From contig CABTZX010000012.1 in NCBI GenBank assembly GCA_902489445.1, positions 1-44,636 on the forward strand: DNA of 44,636 bases, given 5' to 3'. The translations under genes were made by a program, and so were the position numbers. How positions within the stretch are numbered: the stretch's first letter is position 1; each line of letters starts with the position of its first letter. This document shows positions 18,040-25,819 of this stretch, piece by piece. Origin of the DNA: an uncultured Bacteroidales bacterium (GTDB taxonomy: Bacteria > Bacteroidota > Bacteroidia > Bacteroidales > Porphyromonadaceae). The notes under the pieces are model-generated. The model searched no databases, was not told where the DNA came from, and saw only the letters and a list, made by a program, of their open reading frames with translations.

Positions 18040-18911
18040 CTTTTGGCAAACAATCTCATCAGCGATAGCGCAAAATCCTCGCCGCATGATACCTCCGTAT
18101 AGTCAATTCCCAACCGTCGAAGCATTGCAGCGTGACGATCGCGCGCTTCCGTAAATTGCTTGTGGTACTCTTCACGTACCTTACGGGATGACGTATTTAT
18201 CCATGCGGTTCGTCCGGTTTCCAAATCCTCAAATTGAACCAGTCCCATCGGAGTCAAATCGGCTTCCCGCCGGTCGCTCACTTCAATAGCCATCAGATCG
18301 TGTCGAAGCGAAGTAAGCATGAGGCGCTTGCGATAGGTTTCGCTGAGTTCATCCGCGATAAAATCGCCCATCAGGAAGAGCGTGGCGCGCTTCTTTAGCA
18401 CACCGTTCAGAAAATCAAGTGCCGCTTCCGTATTCGTCCCTTTTCCTTCTGCCCGAAACGATAGCAATTCGCGAATTATATAGAGGATATGCCGGCGACC
18501 TTTAGCGGGAGGTATATACTTTTCCACCCTATCCGTGTAGAGAGCCACACCTACTTTGTCGCTATTCTCCATAGCTGAGAATGCCAAAGTGGCAGCAATT
18601 TCCGCCACCAACTCACGTTTTGTTTCGCCGATGGTACCGAAATCCAAACTTCGCGACATATCCACGGCGAGCATTAACGTAAGCTCGCGTTCCTCCTCAT
18701 ATAGCTTTACGTATGGCGCATCGTGCCGAGCCGTTACGTTCCAATCGATATCCCGCACGTCGTCGCCCGCCTGATAAGCGCGCACTTCGCTAAAAGCCAT
18801 ACCGCGTCCCTTAAAGGCGCTGTGGTATCGCCCGGCAAAGGCGCTGTTTACCAAGCCCTTTGCTTTTATCTCTACACGCTTTACGCGCTCAAAAAGCTCT
18901 TTACTCGTCAC
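18036..18911 (-). CDS. DUF58 protein (VWA-like partner of MoxR)
   Basis: 291-aa DUF58 protein. The family signature is intact: FKGRGMAFSEVRAYQAGDD (33-51), then VRDIDWNVTARHDAPYVK and a degenerate MIDAS, AVDMSRS (82-88, Asp84). DUF58 proteins are encoded next to moxR in many phyla and are believed to be clients or adaptors of the MoxR AAA+ ATPase. No TM segment is seen, so it is cytoplasmic. The gene starts 16 bp after moxR. Confidence 0.9.
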   Translation of the reverse strand: MTSKELFERVKRVEIKAKGLVNSAFAGRYHSAFKGRGMAFSEVRAYQAGDDVRDIDWNVTARHDAPYVKLYEEERELTLMLAVDMSRSLDFGTIGETKRELVAEIAATLAFSAMENSDKVGVALYTDRVEKYIPPAKGRRHILYIIRELLSFRAEGKGTNTEAALDFLNGVLKKRATLFLMGDFIADELSETYRKRLMLTSLRHDLMAIEVSDRREADLTPMGLVQFEDLETGRTAWINTSSRKVREEYHKQFTEARDRHAAMLRRLGIDYTEVSCGEDFALSLMRLFAKR

Positions 18912-18927
18912 GGCTTTTTCCGATTGA

Positions 18928-19917
18928 TTACGGAACGATCACCTTAGCAAGTATTTCGTCTACTATCTGATCGCTGCTGATCCGCTCTGCTTCCGCTTCG
19001 TAGCTCAATCCGATCCGGTGGCGAAGCACATCGTGCGCCACGCTGCGTACATCCTCGGGCAGAACAAAATCCCGTCCTTCCGTAAACGCTTCCGCACGAG
19101 CAGCCAGAATGAGATAGATTGAAGCTCTTGGCGAAGCTCCGTAGCGAATCATCGGCTTAAATGTATCGAGCCCGATCCGCTCCGGCTGACGTGTTGCCGT
19201 AGCTATACTTACTGCGTAACGAATAATCTTATCGTCCGTATGCACTTGACGCACAGCCTTGCGTGCCGCAAGTATATCTTCGCGACCAACGAGCGCACTC
19301 AGCTCCGGCATGCGGCTCTCCATATTGAGCCGAACTACCTCAGTTTCCTCCTCTTCCGTTGGATAATCCACTAGAACTTTCATCATGAATCGGTCCAGCT
19401 GAGCCTCCGGAAGCGGATAAGTACCCTCTTCCTCAATCGGATTCTGTGTAGCCATTACCATAAAGGGCTCATCTAACGGATAGGTAGTTTCGCCTATAGT
19501 AACCTGCCGCTCCTGCATTGCTTCCAAAAGCGCACTCTGCACTTTGGCCGGCGCACGGTTAATTTCGTCCGCCAATACGAAATGTGCAAAAATCGGGCCC
19601 TTTTTGACTACAAAGCTCTCCTTGGCATGATTATACACGAGCGTACCGGTTACGTCCGCCGGCAATAGATCCGGTGTAAACTGAATACGACTAAAATCCG
19701 CATTCACCAAACGCGATAGGCTCTTTATTGCCAAAGTTTTGGCCAATCCGGGAACCCCTTCCACCAGCAGATGCCCATCCGTGAGCAGTGCGATGATCAT
19801 ACTGCGCACTAAATGCCGCTGACCGATGAGCGTACGTGCCAAGCCTTCCTCCAGCGTTACAGCGAAGCGTTCCGCTGCCACGCTTCTTTCCGGCTCTCTA
19901 CTCCTATCTTCTGACAT
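18928..19917 (-). CDS. MoxR family AAA+ ATPase
   Basis: First gene of the Bat operon, 329 aa. Walker A is GVPGLAKT (54-61) and Walker B is FVLADEINRAP (113-123); MATQNPIEEEGTYPLPEAQLDRFM gives the sensor 1 and arginine region, followed by the MoxR lid domain. MoxR ATPases act as chaperones that help assemble or activate VWA-domain proteins, which fits the DUF58, batA and batB genes that follow. The start at 19917 is the first good ATG. The 303-bp gap upstream should hold the operon promoter. Confidence 0.94.
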   Translation of the reverse strand: MSEDRSREPERSVAAERFAVTLEEGLARTLIGQRHLVRSMIIALLTDGHLLVEGVPGLAKTLAIKSLSRLVNADFSRIQFTPDLLPADVTGTLVYNHAKESFVVKKGPIFAHFVLADEINRAPAKVQSALLEAMQERQVTIGETTYPLDEPFMVMATQNPIEEEGTYPLPEAQLDRFMMKVLVDYPTEEEETEVVRLNMESRMPELSALVGREDILAARKAVRQVHTDDKIIRYAVSIATATRQPERIGLDTFKPMIRYGASPRASIYLILAARAEAFTEGRDFVLPEDVRSVAHDVLRHRIGLSYEAEAERISSDQIVDEILAKVIVP

Positions 19918-20220
19918 ATTTTATTTTCCTTTTTTCTCTGTTTTCTCTATAACTATAGGGATTGCGCTCCCCGACTCTCTCGTCTTTCCTCCTCGCGCTC
20001 TCCTTGCGATTTCTATCGCCCTTTTCGTGGCAAAATTACGAAACTTCCGCATCTCAGACTAATTCCGCGCATACGTTGCCCATAGCTGAAACGCCTACCA
20101 CCACACAAAACTTCCCATTTATTGATATAAACAATGAAAGGGGGGTAAATTGTTCAAACGAGCAAATGGAGTACAGCGCAAGGCGCTATAAGTAAAAGGG
20201 TTAGCGAACAATATTGGTTT
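19918..20220. other. Gene-free gap upstream of moxR
   Basis: On the minus strand TAATTTTG (complement of 20031-20038) matches the -7 consensus about 113 bp before the moxR start, but no TTG is at the right distance. A small AGCGC/GCGCT stem (20075-20079/20083-20087 shifted: actual 20175-20179 and 20183-20187) lies just past the glycosyltransferase stop and might aid termination. Nothing else is recognised; no 22-bp array is present here. Confidence 0.35.
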
Positions 20221-21348
20221 TTAGAGGGGAAGGACGGTGGCGGGGCCGAGAATGATGCCGTCATCGGGTCGGGATGTATAGAAGGTGCATCCGCGCACTT
20301 CGCTTTCCACCAGTAGTTTGAGGAAAGAATCATACGTATCCGGCGTAAGTGTCACCAGCAAATTACGACCTTCCGGCAGCGTAGTGGGGGTGAGAGGCGA
20401 TCGGGGCTGTGCGTCAGGCGTTGGCTCGGATGAGGTGAGGGGCGTGAGATCGATGGGGAGGAAGTTCAGCTCGGAACGCGTTGGCACAGAGGGGATAACG
20501 GTGCTGTGTGCTTTTTCTTTGCGCCGAGCCAAAAGGGGTATCGCTTTGGCGATCAAAAACTGACCTAACTTATTGTGGGGGTGATGCTTAGCATAAAAAA
20601 GTTGCATCGCTCCGAAGAAAGCGTTTCGGTAACGTATCCGGTTGCCGGAGGCTGCTTCGCTCTCGCCTTTGTAATGCAGTATGGGCAAAGGCAGGTAGTC
20701 GCAGCGATAACCGAGCTTTCGGAGCGTGTAGGAGAGGTCGATATCCTCACCATACATAAAGTAACGTTCGTCGAGCAAACCGGCTTCCTCAAAGGCTTTT
20801 CGCCGAAGTAACATAAAAGCGCCCGAGAGCAAACCAACCGAATGCATCTCGCCTTTATCGAGCCAACCGGCATAATATCGGTTAAAAAGGCGAGATTTGG
20901 GGAAACAGCGCGCTAATCCGAGGAAACGGCAGGCACAGCTCCAGAGCGATACACTGCCACGCTTGCTCTCAGGCAGGAAGTTACCGCACGCATCGTGCAT
21001 CCGAACGCCCACAGCGGCAGTACGCTCGTTTTGCTCCATATGGTCAAGAGCTTTACGAAGCGTATCCGGTCCTATTATGGTATCGGGATTGAGCAACAGC
21101 ACATATCGGCTTTGAGATGCGCGAACCGCTCGGTTATTGGCTTTGGCAAAACCCTCGTTGTTATCGTTTTGTATATAGCAAACCTCGGGATATCGAGCAC
21201 GCAAATAGGCGATGCTATCATCCCCAGAGGCATTGTCTACCAGATAGATACGCGCATCCATACCGCGCGTTGCCGCCAAAGCGGCTTCCACAGCTTGGGC
21301 GGCAAAGTATTTTACCTTGTAATTGACAATAACAACGGCGAGCAACAC
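20221..21348 (-). CDS. Family 2 glycosyltransferase (rhamnosyltransferase-like)
   Basis: 375-aa GT2 enzyme of the WbbL/rhamnosyltransferase type. It starts LAVVIVNYKVK, has YLVDNASGDDS and NEGFAKANN, the metal-site motif LLNPDT, and FMYGEDIDLSYTLRKLGY for the catalytic ED region. It probably adds a sugar to a surface polysaccharide or lipid-linked glycan; donor and acceptor are not readable. The C-terminal 100 residues are proline/threonine-rich and unlike the catalytic core. The start codon is GTG, immediately adjacent to the tyrS stop codon with no gap, so it is likely translated from the tyrS message. Confidence 0.85.
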   Translation of the reverse strand: MLLAVVIVNYKVKYFAAQAVEAALAATRGMDARIYLVDNASGDDSIAYLRARYPEVCYIQNDNNEGFAKANNRAVRASQSRYVLLLNPDTIIGPDTLRKALDHMEQNERTAAVGVRMHDACGNFLPESKRGSVSLWSCACRFLGLARCFPKSRLFNRYYAGWLDKGEMHSVGLLSGAFMLLRRKAFEEAGLLDERYFMYGEDIDLSYTLRKLGYRCDYLPLPILHYKGESEAASGNRIRYRNAFFGAMQLFYAKHHPHNKLGQFLIAKAIPLLARRKEKAHSTVIPSVPTRSELNFLPIDLTPLTSSEPTPDAQPRSPLTPTTLPEGRNLLVTLTPDTYDSFLKLLVESEVRGCTFYTSRPDDGIILGPATVLPL

Positions 21349-22641
21349 CTATTCGGCAATCAGCAGGTAGTAATTCTTCTTTCCGCGCTGTACGAGCAGA
21401 TATTTGCCGCTTATGAGGGCATCCGCACCGATGATTGCTTGTGCATCGGTCACTTTTTCCTTGTTAATGCTCAAACCTCCTGCAGTAATGAGCTTACGCG
21501 CCTCGCCTTTTGAAGCAAAAACGCCACTTTCAGCAAGCAGATCCACTACTACGGGTTGCGCTTCCACGCGGCTCCGTGCTACGGTGTATGTAGGCACGCC
21601 TTCAAGTACCTCTAATAGAGTTGCTTCGTTCAGGTTCATTAGTGCGGCATGGGTATTTTGCCCAAAGAGAATACGGGTAGCTTCCTCCGCCGTTTCAACC
21701 GCTTCGGCTCCGTGTACCATAGTGGTAATTTCGCGCGCCAAACGCTGCTGCAAAGCGCGCAGATGCGGTGCTTGGCTATGCTCCTTGTAGAGCGCTTCGA
21801 TTTCCTCAAGCTCCAACTCGGTGAAAATCTTCATATAGCGGTACGCATCCTCGTCTCCCGTATTGATCCAGAACTGGTAGAACGCGTAGGGCGACGTGTA
21901 GCGCGCATCGATCCATATATTGCCCTTTTCCGTTTTACCGAACTTGCCGCCGTCCGCTTTGGTGATGAGCGGGCAGGTCAGCCCATAGGCATCGCCCTGC
22001 TCGATGCGACGGATCAGCTCCGTACCGGTAGTAATGTTGCCCCATTGGTCGCTACCGCCCATTTGCAACTTACAGCCCTCCGTGCGGTAAAGATGCAAAA
22101 AGTCGTATCCCTGAAGTAGTTGGTAGGAAAACTCGGTAAAGGAGAGCCCTGCGGCACTTCCGTCCAAACGGCGCTGCACGGAGTCCTTTGCCATCATATA
22201 GTTTACAGTGATATGCTTGCCTATCTCACGGATAAAATCGAGAAAGGACCAATCGTGCATCCAATCGTAGTTATTGAGCAGCTTGGCGCCTGTATTGCTC
22301 TTGCGGTCAAAATCGATAAATCGTTCCAATTGGTGACCGATCGCTTCCTGATTATGGCGGAGCGTATCCAAGTCGAGCAGGTTACGTTCCTGGCTTTTCA
22401 TCGAAGGGTCGCCGATCATCCCGGTAGCCCCGCCCAGCACAGCGATGGGACGATGCCCGGCACGTTGCAGGCGACGCAACATCATTACACTGACCAGATG
22501 CCCTATGTGCAATGAATCCGCCGTAGGATCGATTCCTACATATGCGGTGGTTACTTCACGGGCGAGCAACTCTTCTACCCCGGGCATCATTTGGTGCAGC
22601 ATACCGCGCTGCTTCAACTCCTCAACAAAATTCGCTTTCAT
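21349..22641 (-). CDS. tyrS: Tyrosyl-tRNA synthetase
   Basis: Charges tRNA-Tyr with tyrosine. 430 aa from MKANFVEELKQRG at 22641; the frame extends 11 codons further but that part lacks similarity and falls in the promoter region. Class I signatures: HIGH at 45-48 and the KMSKS-equivalent KFGKT at 233-237. The tyrosine pocket motif YQLLQGYDFLHL is near 173-184. A C-terminal S4 RNA-binding domain covers about 350-415. A repeat array and a -7-like element lie upstream, and a glycosyltransferase follows directly. Confidence 0.97.
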   Translation of the reverse strand: MKANFVEELKQRGMLHQMMPGVEELLAREVTTAYVGIDPTADSLHIGHLVSVMMLRRLQRAGHRPIAVLGGATGMIGDPSMKSQERNLLDLDTLRHNQEAIGHQLERFIDFDRKSNTGAKLLNNYDWMHDWSFLDFIREIGKHITVNYMMAKDSVQRRLDGSAAGLSFTEFSYQLLQGYDFLHLYRTEGCKLQMGGSDQWGNITTGTELIRRIEQGDAYGLTCPLITKADGGKFGKTEKGNIWIDARYTSPYAFYQFWINTGDEDAYRYMKIFTELELEEIEALYKEHSQAPHLRALQQRLAREITTMVHGAEAVETAEEATRILFGQNTHAALMNLNEATLLEVLEGVPTYTVARSRVEAQPVVVDLLAESGVFASKGEARKLITAGGLSINKEKVTDAQAIIGADALISGKYLLVQRGKKNYYLLIAE

Positions 22642-22671
22642 ATTATCTTTTCCTCCATACACATACAACTG

Positions 22672-22679
22672 CAAAGTTA
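22672..22679 (-). promoter_or_regulatory. Candidate -7 element for tyrS
   Basis: On the minus strand TAACTTTG (complement of 22672-22679) matches TAnnTTTG and lies 30 bp before the tyrS start, between the start and the repeat array. No clear TTG is found 19-21 nt upstream. Confidence 0.4.
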
Positions 22680-22724
22680 GGTATTAATCGTTTAGCGATC
22701 CGGCTCTGTTCATCCTCCACGACA

Positions 22725-22806
22725 AAAGGTATATACCTTCCGCGCGAAACTTATATACCTATTATGCCAAAGGTATATACCTTTCCGACGAAACCTATAT
22801 ACCTAT
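22725..22806. repeat. 22-bp palindromic repeat array 3 (4 units), prfB-tyrS gap
   Basis: Cores start at 22725, 22747, 22769 and 22791, exact 22-bp steps, spacers cgcgcg, tatgcc and ccgacg. Unit 3 is the perfect palindrome AAAGGTATATACCTTT. The last unit overlaps the prfB stop codon (complement of 22803-22805). The unit nearest tyrS is centred about 92 bp before its start codon. Confidence 0.92.
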
Positions 22807-23925
22807 TTTCCGATGGCTGTAGCACCGGTTTCCATTAGGTAGGCTTTGATGAATTCATCTATTTCGCCATCCATTACGGCAGTTACGTTACTGGTTTGGT
22901 AACCTGTCCGGTGATCCTTCACGCGCCGATCATCAAATACGTAGCTACGTATCTGACTGCCCCACTCAATCTTCTTCTTTCCGGCTTCGATTTCGGCTTG
23001 CGCTGCGCGCTTACGTTCCAAGGCACGATCGTACAATTGCGAACGAAGCAGGCGAAGGGCATTCTCGCGATTATCGAGCTGTGAGCGACTTTCGGTGTTT
23101 TCAATAACGATTTCATCCTCGTTGCCCGTATCGGGGTCGGTATAGCGATAGTGCAACCGCACCCCGGTTTCCACCTTATTGACATTTTGTCCGCCGGCAC
23201 CGCTCGAACGGAAGGTATCCCACGAGAGCAGCGAGGGGTCCACCTCTACGGTAATGCTATCGTCCACCAGCGGAACCACAAATACGCTCGCAAAGGAGGT
23301 CATCCGCTTTCCCTGCGCATTATAGGGAGAAACGCGCACTAAACGGTGTACGCCGTTTTCGCCCTTTAGGTAACCGTACACGGAATCACCCTCAATTTGC
23401 ATCGTAACGCTCTTGACGCCCGCTTCATCGCCATCCTGCCAGTTGGTGATGGTAACCTTGTAATTGTGCCGTTCCGCCCATCTTTGGTAAAGCCGAACCA
23501 GCATAGATGCCCAATCCTGGCTTTCGGTGCCACCGGCGCCGCTGTTTATTTTCAGCACCGCCCCCAGGCGATCCTCCTCGGCACGGAGCATGTTGGCGAG
23601 CTCCGCTGCCTCAAGCTCCTTAATGGCAGCTTCGTAAGCGGCATCCACTTCGGCTTCCTCGGTAATTCCTTCCTTGTAAAAATCAAAGGAAAGGCGTACT
23701 TCCTCCGCTTTGGTAGATACCGATTCGTACGTGTCAATCCATTTGCGCAACTCTTTTACCTTACGCATTTGCTGCTCGGCGCGCTTAGGATCTTCCCAAA
23801 AATGGGGGTCTTGGGTTTTAAGTTCCTCTTCTTTTAGTTGAATTTTCTTCTGGTCGACGTCAAAGGTACCTCCCCAGCGCCTCGGTGCGCTCCAGCAGGT
23901 CATCCAGCTGGTCTGTAGTAATCAT
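22803..23925 (-). CDS. prfB: Peptide chain release factor 2 (programmed +1 frameshift)
   Basis: Terminates translation at UGA and UAA. Synthesis begins at ATG 23925 (MITTDQLDDLLERTEALG), meets an in-frame UGA after 21 codons and must shift +1 to continue with DVDQKKIQLKEEE, giving 373 aa. The catalytic GGQ is in SSGAGGQNVNKVETG. The stop-recognition loop reads SPY (VSPYNAQGKRMTSF) where E. coli RF2 has SPF; I believe SPY is common in this phylum. The start lies 2 bp after the upstream acyl-CoA ligase. The stop codon is inside the edge of repeat array 3. Confidence 0.96.
23859..23875 (-). promoter_or_regulatory. prfB +1 frameshift site
   Basis: On the minus strand the site reads GGGGAGGTACCTTTGAC: an internal Shine-Dalgarno-like GGGGAGG, 3 nt, then CTT TGA C. 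This is the same order and spacing as the autoregulatory prfB site of E. coli. Low RF2 lets the ribosome pause at UGA and slip onto UUU. Confidence 0.93.
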
Positions 23926-23927
23926 GA

Positions 23928-25778
23928 TTAATTCTGATTTTCCGATCTAAAAAGTTGATATAAAGAGCCCTCCTCACGATACATCGCCGCAATCTGGAGG
24001 GCATAATTACGGCTAATTTGCTTACGTTTTAGCTTCAAAGTAGGGGTTAATTCGCCCTTTTCTATAGTGAACGGCTCGGCAAGGAGCGTAATTCGCTTGA
24101 TTTTTTCGAACGAAGCGAGCGCGCCCTGTAGTGGCTCGATGTGCGCCATAAGGAAGCGATTCAGAGCCGGCAGCGCAGCTAATTGGGCTATCGACTCATT
24201 CCCGCTGATCACGCCGTGCTGCAACGCTTTGGCACGAAGCTTTTCCCAATTGGGATATATAAGCGCGCTGACAAATCGGTAGCCGTCGGCAATGACCGCC
24301 ACCTGTTCAAAATAGGGATCGCCGGTGAGAATCGCCTCAATCTGGCGCGGAGCTATATACTTTCCGTTAGCCGTTTTGTATAGATCTTTAAGCCTTTCGA
24401 CGAAAAAGAGCGTATTGCCGTCCAATCGCCCGGCATCACCGGTGCGGAACCAGCCGTCTTCGGTAAAAGCCTCCCGATCGGCTTCGGGATTATTATAGTA
24501 ACCCGGGGTGATCGTTTTGCCGCGAAGCTCAATTTCGTTCGTGTTGGGCGCAAGGCGCACCTCTAAACCGGGGATAATTTGCCCTACGGATCCGGGAACA
24601 AAGCCCTTGCGCGGATAAGCCGCTACCGTGGCGCAACTCTCCGACAAGCCATAACCGATAATGATGGGTATACCTACGGAGCGAAGAAAACGGGTTATTT
24701 TGTCGTCCAAAGCGGCTCCGGCAACAGGAAAGAAGCGTCCGCGCTCGATGCCGATGGTACGTTTCAGCATATGGAAGGCGGTATGCGCGCAAATCCAATA
24801 GAGCAGTGCGAGCCAAATCGGCGCGCGTTTGCCCACATTGCGGTACGAAAAGAAGTAACACTGCCCAACGGAAACCGCTTTCCTACAGCACCATCGCAGC
24901 ACCAAAGGGCTATTTTCGATGCGTTCCTGTACAGCGATGTACACTTTTTCCCAATAGCGCGGCACATTACACATAACCGTGGGGCGCATTCGGGGCATAA
25001 GTGACACAATTTGCTTCGGATTGGTCACAATGTAGGTAGATACGCCTTGCGAAAGACAAAAGTAGAACCACATCTTTTCAAAGATATGGCTCAGCGGAAG
25101 GAAGCTAACGCTTTTGTCCGAAGCGGTGATAAACGGGTAGAGACGATGGTGCGTTTCGATTTGCGCCAGCATCTGACTGTGCAAAACCTTTACACCTTTT
25201 GGCTCACCGGTGGTACCGCTTGTATAGATAAGTAGCGCCAAATCGGATGGTAGCGCCTCGCCATGCCGCTCTCTTACGGTAGTTTCGTTGCGCATCGAAT
25301 CACCCATTCGGATGAAATCGGTATAGTAAAGCGATCGTTGATCCCCCGGTTGCCGCACAACGGTAGGGTCAAATATGACAATATGTTCAAATATTCCCTT
25401 TTCCCGCTGTACCTGATACACATTGTTATACTGTAACTGTCCGCCCACAAATATAGTGCGGAAGCCGCTTTGCAGGGCGATATACGCCACTTGCTCCGGT
25501 GAACAGGAGGGATAAAGAGGTACCGATACGGCGCGAGTAGCAAAGATACCGAGCTCCGTATAGGTAACTTGGCACAAATTAGGGCTATAGATGCCCACCG
25601 CCTCACCGGTAGCAATGCCCAAACCGACCAAAGCCTTTGCCGCCGCCACAGCCTGTTCCGCAAACTCCGCACCGGTCATATGCCGCCGGTGATCCGTATC
25701 CGGGTCGAACCACTTTAGGAGTCGTTTCTCCGGATAATTACGGTTAATCAGCTCTATCAGGTCGGAAACGTGCGTCAT
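23928..25778 (-). CDS. Long-chain fatty acid--CoA ligase (AMP-forming)
   Basis: ANL-superfamily ligase of 616 aa that activates fatty acids to acyl-CoA through an acyl-adenylate. The P-loop-like signature is IYTSGTTGEPKG (184-195); GYGLSESCATVAAYP and GWFRTGDAGRLDGNTLFFVERLKD are the A5 and A7/A8 motifs, and KTANGKYIAPRQIE precedes the C-terminal domain. A hydrophobic stretch near 315-335 (APIWLALLYWICAH) is typical of the long-chain, FAA/FadD15-like group. The gene lies 41 bp after rho and 2 bp before prfB, so rho-ligase-prfB may be one transcript. Confidence 0.93.
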   Translation of the reverse strand: MTHVSDLIELINRNYPEKRLLKWFDPDTDHRRHMTGAEFAEQAVAAAKALVGLGIATGEAVGIYSPNLCQVTYTELGIFATRAVSVPLYPSCSPEQVAYIALQSGFRTIFVGGQLQYNNVYQVQREKGIFEHIVIFDPTVVRQPGDQRSLYYTDFIRMGDSMRNETTVRERHGEALPSDLALLIYTSGTTGEPKGVKVLHSQMLAQIETHHRLYPFITASDKSVSFLPLSHIFEKMWFYFCLSQGVSTYIVTNPKQIVSLMPRMRPTVMCNVPRYWEKVYIAVQERIENSPLVLRWCCRKAVSVGQCYFFSYRNVGKRAPIWLALLYWICAHTAFHMLKRTIGIERGRFFPVAGAALDDKITRFLRSVGIPIIIGYGLSESCATVAAYPRKGFVPGSVGQIIPGLEVRLAPNTNEIELRGKTITPGYYNNPEADREAFTEDGWFRTGDAGRLDGNTLFFVERLKDLYKTANGKYIAPRQIEAILTGDPYFEQVAVIADGYRFVSALIYPNWEKLRAKALQHGVISGNESIAQLAALPALNRFLMAHIEPLQGALASFEKIKRITLLAEPFTIEKGELTPTLKLKRKQISRNYALQIAAMYREEGSLYQLFRSENQN

Positions 25779-25819
25779 CGGCTCGGGTCCGCTGGATAAT
25801 AGGTCCCCAACGGGGAGGT

